A DNA stretch of 7,681 nt from Gemmataceae bacterium (GTDB lineage: Bacteria; Planctomycetota; Planctomycetia; Gemmatales; Gemmataceae): positions 1 to 7,681 of the forward strand of contig JAFMJU010000185.1 of assembly GCA_017853285.1 (NCBI GenBank), in the 5' to 3' direction. The position numbers and the translations under genes were made by a program. Below, one piece after another: positions 1-6,208 of the stretch. The notes beneath the pieces were generated by a model that saw only the letters and a program-made list of their open reading frames with translations, ran no database searches and had not been told where the DNA came from. Within the stretch, counting starts at the first letter, position 1. Each line of letters starts with the position of its first letter.

Positions 1-82
1 AGGCCAGGGTGGGCGAAAAAGTCATTTTTTCCCTATGATGGGGCATCGTTTGCTTGTGGTCCGGGGAGTGGCGTTTTTCGGC

Positions 83-1666
83 ATGGCGGGCACCGAGGAA
101 GAACTGATCCACCACGCCGCCATTCGGCCGGATGACCCCATGCCCCGGCTGGTCTATGCCGATTGGCTGGAGGAAAGGGATCCGGAACGGGCCGAACTGA
201 TCCGCCTTTCACCCCGATCGGATCCAGGCCACCAGGCCCGCGAGGAGGAACTTGTCAGGAAGCGGGGCCACCAATGGGCCGGCCCCCTATCCAACCTGGC
301 TCACACTTGGCAATTCCACGGGGGACTGGTCACCCGGGCCGAGGGTGAGGAAAACTTGCTGCTATCCGGCGACCTCTGGCCCAAACACGCTGTCCATCAC
401 CTGCGGCTGCACCTGGCCCCTGGCACACGCATGCCGGAAGGGCCCTCATGGCCGACACACCTGCGACGGTTGGAAATCGCCGGCAATGAGGGCGTGGCCC
501 GTACCTGGCTGCCACGCCTTCGCTCCGCGCTTCCGGCCACCGTGGAACAACTCGTGCTGGAACGCTGCGGCCTCGACACCGAATCCACGCGAATGGCGGA
601 CCGGGCGGGCCTCTTCGCGCAAATGGTCCATCTGGAACTGCGCGACAATCGCATGTTTGGAGACAACGCCCTGCGGGCCCTGGCACAATCCTCCGCCAAC
701 CGGTTACGCTCGCTGACCATCCACCATGCCAACATCACACCGGTGGCTCTGGGAGAGTTGTTAGCCAACGCGCCATTCCCCCTTCTGGAGGAATTGCGCG
801 TTGTCCTTCCAGCCTCCTTTCCAGCCGGTCCGGCCCTCCATGCCCTTTTCCCCAAATTCCAAACCGGCCCCTATGCAGGGCAGTTACGCCACCTGGAACT
901 TGCCGGGTTGCCGCTGGGGGTGGATGGCCACCTCAGTTTGGCCCTCAATCGGGGCCTCCATTTGGAACGTTTGGGTCTAGCCCACGGCAGGGTGGCCACC
1001 GAAGGCCAGCACTTGCTTCAAGGAGGTGCCGGCGTGGAGGGCGTCCGGGAGCTCGACCTGTCCGGAAACGACTTGGAAACCCAGCATATCCAGTTGCTTG
1101 CCCACTCAACCCACTGGGGCGCGCTGGAAAAACTCCATCTGGCCCGAAACCGGGTCACCGATGGCGGGATGAAGTCCTTGCTGGAAGAAGGCCCCATCGG
1201 CGGTCAACTGACCCGGCTAGATCTTTCTCGAAACCGGGTGGGTGGACCTGGATTGATGGCCATATCCGCTTGCCCCAAGCTGCGATTCCTGGCGCTGGGG
1301 GGCAATTACCTCGGCCCTGAGGCGATTGAGGCATTGTGGGAAGAGGGCGCCTTACCGGCTCTGGAGGAAATCGATTTCTCCGCATCCCCCCTGGAGGAAA
1401 AGATCCTCCGCATTCTCCGGACCCGCCCCAAATCGGGCCTGAAAACCCTGGCCCTCAGTGACCATGCCGCTGGCATGTTGGCCAGCAAACCCTGCCCCGC
1501 GCTCGCAGGGCTCACCAAGGTGCGCTTGCTGGGAAAACCGGACTGGCGCCTGGCCCGAACTGTTTTCGAGCGCACAGGCGCCATGGAGGTCGAATTCATC
1601 GACGAGGGCCGGGCATGGCGGCGTAACCGCCACGCCCTGGAGACCCAGCTCAAGGCTTCGGGATGA
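83..1666 (+). CDS. TIGR02996-domain leucine-rich repeat protein
   Basis: Function unknown. The protein is 527 residues from the start chosen here. Residues about 3-44 match the TIGR02996 'repeat-companion' motif typical of Gemmata-like planctomycetes (PRLVYADWLEER, then ERAELIRL), followed by a WQFHGGLV stretch that often comes next in this family. The rest is mainly leucine-rich repeats of the LxxLxLxxNxL type; the clearest begin near residues 181, 322 (VRELDLSGNDL), 348 (LEKLHLARNRV), 376 (LTRLDLSRNRV) and 400 (LRFLALGGNYL), with weaker ones near 209, 268, 426 and 453. There is no signal peptide or membrane segment, so it is probably cytoplasmic and may act by protein-protein contact. An in-frame ATG pair at 35/38 would add 16 residues, but nothing Shine-Dalgarno-like precedes it, and family members usually begin a few residues before the motif. 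The start at 83 has only GGGGAG 14 nt upstream, so the start is uncertain. The 3' end overlaps the convergent neighbour by 17 bp. Confidence 0.88.
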   Translation: MAGTEEELIHHAAIRPDDPMPRLVYADWLEERDPERAELIRLSPRSDPGHQAREEELVRKRGHQWAGPLSNLAHTWQFHGGLVTRAEGEENLLLSGDLWPKHAVHHLRLHLAPGTRMPEGPSWPTHLRRLEIAGNEGVARTWLPRLRSALPATVEQLVLERCGLDTESTRMADRAGLFAQMVHLELRDNRMFGDNALRALAQSSANRLRSLTIHHANITPVALGELLANAPFPLLEELRVVLPASFPAGPALHALFPKFQTGPYAGQLRHLELAGLPLGVDGHLSLALNRGLHLERLGLAHGRVATEGQHLLQGGAGVEGVRELDLSGNDLETQHIQLLAHSTHWGALEKLHLARNRVTDGGMKSLLEEGPIGGQLTRLDLSRNRVGGPGLMAISACPKLRFLALGGNYLGPEAIEALWEEGALPALEEIDFSASPLEEKILRILRTRPKSGLKTLALSDHAAGMLASKPCPALAGLTKVRLLGKPDWRLARTVFERTGAMEVEFIDEGRAWRRNRHALETQLKASG

Positions 1667-3209
1667 AATTCAGCGTGTAATAGGCCTGCGGGTGCAGCAG
1701 CTTGCGGCCGGTTTTGGACAAAACCTCCGGGCAACTCAGGTCATGCAGGTGCCCCACCTGCAGTCCGTCCACCACAAGCCGCGCGCTCTTGCCATCGGCC
1801 CCCACGGTGACCGACTTCACTTTGGCCGTGGTCTGGTCCACCTCGGGGCTCCCGTAATCGGCGCGGTAGATGTAGGTGAAGGTTTTCAGCTTGTAGTTCT
1901 CCACCTTGCCCGCTGTTTCCGGGTCCACCGGTTCGGTGAAGGTCAGCTCGAAGCCGTCGGGTTTGGCCCGCATTTCATGGATTTCAAAAGGCGTTTTCCC
2001 GGTCCACACCAGGCGCTCCACGGAGAACGGCTTGGGCCCCTTTGAACCCCAACCGCGGTTGGTGCCACCAACCAGCATCGAGCCATCCGTTCCCTGACGC
2101 ACCGGCACCACCCCCGAGCCGAAACCCTCCACAAACGGAAAGCAGGCCCCCTGGTAATAGCCGTTCACCTTTTCCAGATAGACCCGCATCAGCGTGCTGG
2201 CGGTCTGGTCCCCAACAAAGAGCTGCCCTTGGAACGGACCGAATTTGCCTTCTGCACCGTCGAACTCGATGCCACTGGCGCTCTGCCCCATCTTGCCGTA
2301 AGGGAACATCACCGCGGTGGGCACTAGCTCGGGAATGCGCGCGTATTCCGTCATCATCCGGCTGTTGGATTTGGGTTCGACCGGTTTCTTTCCCAAGTGC
2401 TTCGCCGCGGGATCCTCATACCACTTGAAACCGCCGGGATGGCCCACAAAGCCGCCTTCCTTCATCTGCTTCAGGCCGCAGGTGCCGTTCCACGGCCCCT
2501 GGTTGTCCGTGTAAAAGACATCCCCATCCTTGTTGAAGCCGACGCCTCCGGGGGAACGGACCCCGGAGGTGGTGGGCACAAACTTGCCCTCAGGGGTAAC
2601 CTTCCCACCCCAGCCGCGGAACTTGCTGTCCGAGCCGAATGACCCAGTCAGGCACAGCGCCACCCAGATGTTGCCTTGCTTGTCAAAACGAGAACCCAAG
2701 GCGTATTCGTGGTAGTCGCCATTGATGTCCCACCCGGCGTCCACCACCTCGAACAAGTCTGCCTTGCCATCGCCATTGGTGTCCTTGATGCGGCTCACAT
2801 CAGGCCGCTGGGTCACATACAGCCACCCATCCTTCCAGGCCAGGCCTAGCACCTCGTGCAGCCCGTGGGCGAATCGTGTGAACTTGGCGTTCTTCGGATC
2901 CGGATCATAGGCGTTTTCAATCATCCAAATCTCGCCGCGGCGGGTCGACACGGCCACCCTGCCATCGGGGATGGTCTCAAACGCGCCAGCCTCAAGCACC
3001 TGACCGGCAGGCGTGGTGAAGGTGAGAATCTTGTAGAAATCCGATTCCTTCTCCACCTTGGGGGCGACCTTGGCGGATTCCTCCCCCTTCTTGTCACCTT
3101 CCTTGGCCACAGGCGGCTGGGCAAAGGTAACCACCGATGCCAGAGTCATTCCCAAAAAGGCGGCCGCCCCGCCCCGCGTCCATGCGGCCCATCTGCTGTA
3201 TCCGTTCAT
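1650..3209 (-). CDS. Secreted sorbosone-dehydrogenase-like beta-propeller protein
   Basis: A 519-residue exported protein resembling the PQQ-type glucose/sorbosone dehydrogenase propellers common in planctomycetes. Residues 1-30 form a signal peptide (arginines at 6 and 12, then an Ala/Leu/Val core, likely cut at TFA|QPP). A charged Lys/Glu linker follows (about 33-55), then the propeller (about 57-400) with repeated blade strands such as VLGLAWKDGWLYVTQ and GGVGFNKDGDVFYTDN. DTNGDGKAD at 143-151 is an EF-hand-like calcium loop often seen in these proteins. Residues about 406-519 form a separate beta-rich domain (FELTFTEPVD, YGSPE, ending AYYTLNFIP) found at the end of related planctomycete heme-binding/propeller proteins. 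It has no CxxCH, so it carries no c-type heme itself; the upstream cytochrome gene, 54 bp away on the same strand, probably supplies the electron acceptor. The ATG at 3209 has GGAG 6 nt upstream. Substrate and PQQ use are inferred, and a non-catalytic role is possible. Confidence 0.9.
   Translation of the reverse strand: MNGYSRWAAWTRGGAAAFLGMTLASVVTFAQPPVAKEGDKKGEESAKVAPKVEKESDFYKILTFTTPAGQVLEAGAFETIPDGRVAVSTRRGEIWMIENAYDPDPKNAKFTRFAHGLHEVLGLAWKDGWLYVTQRPDVSRIKDTNGDGKADLFEVVDAGWDINGDYHEYALGSRFDKQGNIWVALCLTGSFGSDSKFRGWGGKVTPEGKFVPTTSGVRSPGGVGFNKDGDVFYTDNQGPWNGTCGLKQMKEGGFVGHPGGFKWYEDPAAKHLGKKPVEPKSNSRMMTEYARIPELVPTAVMFPYGKMGQSASGIEFDGAEGKFGPFQGQLFVGDQTASTLMRVYLEKVNGYYQGACFPFVEGFGSGVVPVRQGTDGSMLVGGTNRGWGSKGPKPFSVERLVWTGKTPFEIHEMRAKPDGFELTFTEPVDPETAGKVENYKLKTFTYIYRADYGSPEVDQTTAKVKSVTVGADGKSARLVVDGLQVGHLHDLSCPEVLSKTGRKLLHPQAYYTLNFIPKP
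1744..1762. repeat. Perfect 8-bp inverted repeat inside the propeller gene's 3' end
   Basis: TGCAGGTG-CCC-CACCTGCA. It lies 78 bp past the stop of the LRR gene and within the propeller coding region. As RNA from the plus strand it would form a strong hairpin that could stabilise or end the LRR transcript, but no T run follows, so it is not a standard intrinsic terminator. It may simply reflect the codons used. Confidence 0.35.
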
Positions 3210-3215
3210 CGTCCT

Positions 3216-3219
3216 CTCC
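3216..3219 (-). promoter_or_regulatory. Shine-Dalgarno of the propeller gene
   Basis: GGAG, inside a purine-rich GGGAGAGGA stretch, lies 6 nt before the ATG at 3209. It sits in the 54-bp gap between the cytochrome stop (3264) and this start. No terminator-like hairpin with a T run is visible in the gap, which supports co-transcription of the two genes. Confidence 0.6.
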
Positions 3220-3263
3220 CGGTCGTTTCCAGAATATTTCGAGTGGGTGGGTTAGCTGCGCCC

Positions 3264-5966
3264 TTACCAGGCATATTCCACGATGTTGGCCCCCTCCTTC
3301 AGGGGGAGCAGCAACTCCTTCTTGTCGCCCTCACCGCGCTCCACCAGTCCCGCGGACCTGATTTTCAGACCATCCATTTCGAAGGTGTCGGCCCCTTTCT
3401 TCTCCAGCTTGCCAAAGGCCACGCGCAGATACGCCCCGCCAGGTGACTGGACGTTCACAACCCGGCTGAACCCCTTGCGGGAATCGCCCAAGGGAGTGAA
3501 GGCATCCTCCACCTTGGTTCCTCCCTCGCTGTACAGGAAAACAGGTCGTCCCTTGTCAGCCAATCGATACCCATTGAACTTCCACCCAGCCTCCCGTGAG
3601 GTCTGGTTCGGCCAAGCGTCGGCCGCATCTTTCAGCCTGGCGATTCCAGACCCCTTTGAAAAGCTGACCACCGCATCCCCCAGCGGACCTTCAAAGCCCA
3701 CCCCTCGGTCCGTCCAGTGTTTGGCGGCGTCCATGAACTGATCCTGCCACACCAGCGCCAACCTCAATTCGTTGGCGTCGAAAGCGAGGTTCACTTTCTC
3801 GGGGTAGCCCACGCCAATTCCCCGGGCACCTGCCCCCTCGATGAAATTGCGGTAAATCACCGGTTCGGTTGTCGCGGTCAGCAGCATCGACTGTTTCTGC
3901 AGCCCCAATGGCGGCCGGGCCTTGTTCCCATCGGATAGGTAAACCCACATCGCCTCGATTTGCTGGCGGGCCGTGCCATCCAGGACATCATCCAAAATGC
4001 TCTTTCCATCACGGAAAGCGGTGGGCATACGGGTTCCCGGTCGTATTTCCTGCGGGCGGTCTACATAGGCGTGGAACCAGTCCCTTTCAAGCCGTGTGGT
4101 CATCAGGGTCATGTCGATGCCCTGCACCCCTTCCGCGCGTTTGCCGTTGAAGGTGTGGCATTTGATGCAACCAAATGCCGAAGCTCCACTCAGCATACGG
4201 CCCACAGTTTTTAGCTTGGCAGGTTGCTCTTTCTCAAGAACCACCGGCACCGTCGGCAGCTTGTCAGCCTCCTTCAGGTCAGCCACCAGATGCTTGGCAG
4301 CGGCACCAAAGCCAGGCATGCGGGTCAGCATGTACGGTCTGTCTTTGGCGCCGTTGGCCAAAATCTTCTCCAGATACGGAACCCTGAGCTTGGCCCCGGT
4401 GAGGAACAACCACGGTGGCACGCGGGCCTCATCGCCCATCTCGGGCTGTGTGGTTTTGAACAGGCTGTTGAATTCCTCGATGGGCCCTCCCTCCTTGCCC
4501 CGTTGATGGCATGCGAGGCAATTCAAGGTGGCCATGGTCTCGCGAATGCGTCCCTCGGCATCCGAAGGCCCCTTGGGAGTAGCTAGGGCAGCCTCCAGTG
4601 CCTTCTTCTGCACCGAACTGAGACTGTAGTTGGGCAACCAGTCGGCCGGCTTGTCCGCCAGACAGCCTCCGGTTTTGATCTCACCCACTGGTTTCGCCAG
4701 GTTTGCGGCCAATTGCGAGACAACATCCTTTCCACCCTCGTTCATCCGATGGCAGTTGGCACATCCGAGATTGGCGAAGAGCTTCCTACCCTTGAAAACC
4801 TTCGCCTCGTCGACAACCAAATTATCCGGATCATTGGGATCCTTGGCGTCGCGGGCAGCCTTCAAAGCGCCCTCGCTTTCCACCAGGACGGTCTCAAGGG
4901 CCAGGCTTCCCATCCCTCCACCACGGACTTCCGCTTCCAGCTCCCATTCGCCACCTCCCTGGAAATAGTGCACCTCCACGGCATGAATGCCCGCCGAGAG
5001 TTGCACCTGCCCGGAAGCGGACTGCTTGGGATGGACGCCGTCCACGGCAACCACCTTTTGCCCATTCACCCAGATGGCGGAACCATCGTCACTGGCCACC
5101 GTGAAGGTGTAACGACCCGCCTTTTCAGCTTGAAACACTCCCTTGAAGCGCATGGCGAAATTGTTCTTGCGGGTGGCCACACCCAGGTCCAGTCCCTTGC
5201 AGGTGCCGGATTTGGCCGGGGTCAGCTTGCTGAAATCGGGCAATTTATCCCATTCGCCTTCGTAGTAGTCGAATCGGATGGGTAACGCGCCGCCGACGCC
5301 CGGTATTTTTTGCTCGCCCAGCAAATAATTGGCCACTTCGCGTGGTTGGTTTCCGGTCAGCAGGGAGGGCATGCGCCCACCCGGGCGAATTTCATGGGGA
5401 TTTGCCAGAAAAGCCGACAAAGCATTCAGGCTGTATTTGGCCGCCAAATCCGGCAGTGGCACACCCCCCGCCGGCAACTGTGCTTGTTTCCTATTGGCAT
5501 CCAATTTCCCGTGACAGGAAGCACATCCCAAATTCTCGTAGTGACTCTTGCCCTGCGCCCCGGCCCTGGCATCGATCGGCGCATGCTTGGGTTTGCCGGT
5601 CGTGGCCAGATAGTGCACCAGCAGATCCACCTTCTCGGCGCTGTCGGCACCCCCCAAAAGGTGCGGCATGGTGGTGCCCGGCTTGGCCTTTTGGGGATCA
5701 GCCAAATACTGCTTCAGCCAGCTCACCCTTACCCGCGACCCCACCTGGCTCAGATCAGGCCCACTTTTGGCCCCTGAGGCTGGCAGGTCTGGCGTGGTAT
5801 GGCAGCGCACGCAGTTCAACTCGGTGAGCAGGATACGCCCGCCCTGGGCGGGGTTTTCCCCTTTGCCATGAAACCGATCAAAACCGGCAACCCGAGGCGG
5901 GGTGGCCATCGCATTTCCACTGAATAACAATGCGGTGGAAAACGCCGCCAACAGATGCAAACGCAT
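3264..5966 (-). CDS. Exported pentaheme cytochrome c with internal PA14 domain
   Basis: A 900-residue periplasmic protein, probably an electron acceptor or carrier. Residues 1-21 are a signal peptide likely cut at AMA|TPP. Five CxxCH heme-attachment sites are visible: CVRCH (52-56), CASCH (148-152), CANCH (402-406), CLACH (483-487) and CIKCH (600-604). Probable methionine axial ligands follow four of them (Met100 in PGTTMP, Met199 in PGGRMP, Met550 in LTRMPGF, Met647 in PGTRMP); heme 3 has no such partner. Residues about 230-350 form a PA14 domain (FDYYEGEWDKLPDF, YTFTVASDDGSAIWVNGQ, GIHAVEVHYFQGGG), a fold that often binds carbohydrate. Residues about 695-900 are an unrecognised C-terminal domain. 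The ATG at 5966 is chosen because the signal peptide starts exactly there and GGGGA lies 6 nt upstream; extending to 6041 needs a TTG start and adds 25 residues ahead of the signal peptide. It is the likely first gene of an operon with the propeller gene downstream. Confidence 0.92.
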   Translation of the reverse strand: MRLHLLAAFSTALLFSGNAMATPPRVAGFDRFHGKGENPAQGGRILLTELNCVRCHTTPDLPASGAKSGPDLSQVGSRVRVSWLKQYLADPQKAKPGTTMPHLLGGADSAEKVDLLVHYLATTGKPKHAPIDARAGAQGKSHYENLGCASCHGKLDANRKQAQLPAGGVPLPDLAAKYSLNALSAFLANPHEIRPGGRMPSLLTGNQPREVANYLLGEQKIPGVGGALPIRFDYYEGEWDKLPDFSKLTPAKSGTCKGLDLGVATRKNNFAMRFKGVFQAEKAGRYTFTVASDDGSAIWVNGQKVVAVDGVHPKQSASGQVQLSAGIHAVEVHYFQGGGEWELEAEVRGGGMGSLALETVLVESEGALKAARDAKDPNDPDNLVVDEAKVFKGRKLFANLGCANCHRMNEGGKDVVSQLAANLAKPVGEIKTGGCLADKPADWLPNYSLSSVQKKALEAALATPKGPSDAEGRIRETMATLNCLACHQRGKEGGPIEEFNSLFKTTQPEMGDEARVPPWLFLTGAKLRVPYLEKILANGAKDRPYMLTRMPGFGAAAKHLVADLKEADKLPTVPVVLEKEQPAKLKTVGRMLSGASAFGCIKCHTFNGKRAEGVQGIDMTLMTTRLERDWFHAYVDRPQEIRPGTRMPTAFRDGKSILDDVLDGTARQQIEAMWVYLSDGNKARPPLGLQKQSMLLTATTEPVIYRNFIEGAGARGIGVGYPEKVNLAFDANELRLALVWQDQFMDAAKHWTDRGVGFEGPLGDAVVSFSKGSGIARLKDAADAWPNQTSREAGWKFNGYRLADKGRPVFLYSEGGTKVEDAFTPLGDSRKGFSRVVNVQSPGGAYLRVAFGKLEKKGADTFEMDGLKIRSAGLVERGEGDKKELLLPLKEGANIVEYAW

Positions 5967-5972
5967 GCCAAT

Positions 5973-5977
5973 TCCCC
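5973..5977 (-). promoter_or_regulatory. Shine-Dalgarno supporting the cytochrome start
   Basis: On the minus strand GGGGA ends 6 nt before the ATG at 5966. Together with a signal peptide beginning at that ATG, it favours this start over the in-frame TTG at 6041. Confidence 0.55.
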
Positions 5978-6104
5978 AAATGACAAACAGGCGAATCAAT
6001 CCGGACGGCTCCCGCTCGGGAACCAAAGGCGGGCAATTCAATGAGCTAGCAGTTTACCCGCAATGGCCAGCCACACAAGCATCAGTCAGTAGTTTCATTT
6101 CCTG

Positions 6105-6130
6105 CCCCAAAAGATTCGCGAAAATTGGGG
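6105..6130. repeat. Inverted repeat CCCCAA-N14-TTGGGG, possible operator
   Basis: Six-base perfect arms (6105-6110 and 6125-6130) flank a 14-nt centre that contains the 8-bp palindrome TTCGCGAA (6115-6122), offset from the dyad centre by one base. It lies near the middle of the divergent gap, where a dimeric regulator could act on both genes. No regulator family is recognised from the motif, and chance is a real alternative. Confidence 0.35.
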
Positions 6131-6137
6131 TTTCATA

Positions 6138-6178
6138 AGCCCGGGTTTGCTAAACCAAAGGAATGTCTTTTTCGGGCT
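6138..6178 (+). other. Possible three-way-junction leader structure upstream of DPP IV gene
   Basis: The outer stem is AGCCCG (6138-6143) with CGGGCT (6173-6178). Inside are two adjoining hairpins: GGTTT-GCT-AAACC (6144-6156) and AAAG-GAATGT-CTTT (6157-6170), leaving two unpaired T. All pairs are Watson-Crick. It ends 30 nt before the ATG at 6209. GGTTTG (6144-6149) can pair instead with CAAACC (6190-6195), which touches the Shine-Dalgarno, so two exclusive folds are conceivable. It matches no riboswitch class I recognise. Whether the region is transcribed is unknown, and the stems are short. Confidence 0.3.
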
Positions 6179-6195
6179 GGCAATGTTTTCAAACC

Positions 6196-6200
6196 AAGGA
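6196..6200 (+). promoter_or_regulatory. Shine-Dalgarno of the DPP IV gene
   Basis: AAGGA lies 8 nt before the ATG at 6209, good spacing that fixes the start where the signal peptide begins. It is part of AAACCAAGGA (6191-6200), a near copy of AAACCAAAGGA at 6152-6162. Confidence 0.65.
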
Positions 6201-6208
6201 CCAAATCC

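Larger units (their letters stand above)
5967..6208. promoter_or_regulatory. Divergent intergenic region, cytochrome operon / DPP IV gene
   Basis: This 242-bp gap separates two divergently transcribed genes and must hold both promoters unless transcription starts further away. It is more AT-rich than the flanking genes. No convincing -35/-10 pair was found on either strand. On the minus strand, TTGTGT with TAAACT 16 nt later (about 6040-6080) is a weak candidate only. The region holds a CCCCAA/TTGGGG inverted repeat near its middle (6105-6130), a compact inverted repeat TCCCG-CT-CGGGA at 6010-6021 in the cytochrome leader, and a foldable segment at 6138-6178 in the peptidase leader. I see no convincing gene in it. 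Confidence 0.6.

Noticed and set aside
35..82. 16-residue N-terminal extension of the LRR protein from the ATG at 35
   Set aside because: No Shine-Dalgarno precedes it, and TIGR02996 proteins normally start a few residues before the motif. It remains possible because the start at 83 also has a poor ribosome site.
1458..2045. 195-codon open frame on the plus strand across the convergent junction
   Set aside because: It covers parts of two well-supported genes in other frames and shows no domain, signal or ribosome site.
3210..3263. Terminator or separate promoter between the cytochrome and propeller genes
   Set aside because: No hairpin with a T run and no recognisable promoter is seen in the 54-bp gap, so an operon is the simpler reading.
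4713..5285. 190-codon open frame on the plus strand
   Set aside because: It is antisense to the PA14/heme part of the cytochrome gene and has no recognisable motif.
5967..6041. N-terminal extension of the cytochrome from a TTG at 6041
   Set aside because: It would put 25 residues ahead of a complete signal peptide and needs a rare start codon, whereas the ATG at 5966 has a Shine-Dalgarno at good spacing.
5902..6138. 78-codon plus-strand frame spanning the divergent gap
   Set aside because: It begins inside the cytochrome coding region antisense to the signal peptide, has no good ribosome site, and has low-complexity composition. A real small protein is not excluded but is unsupported.
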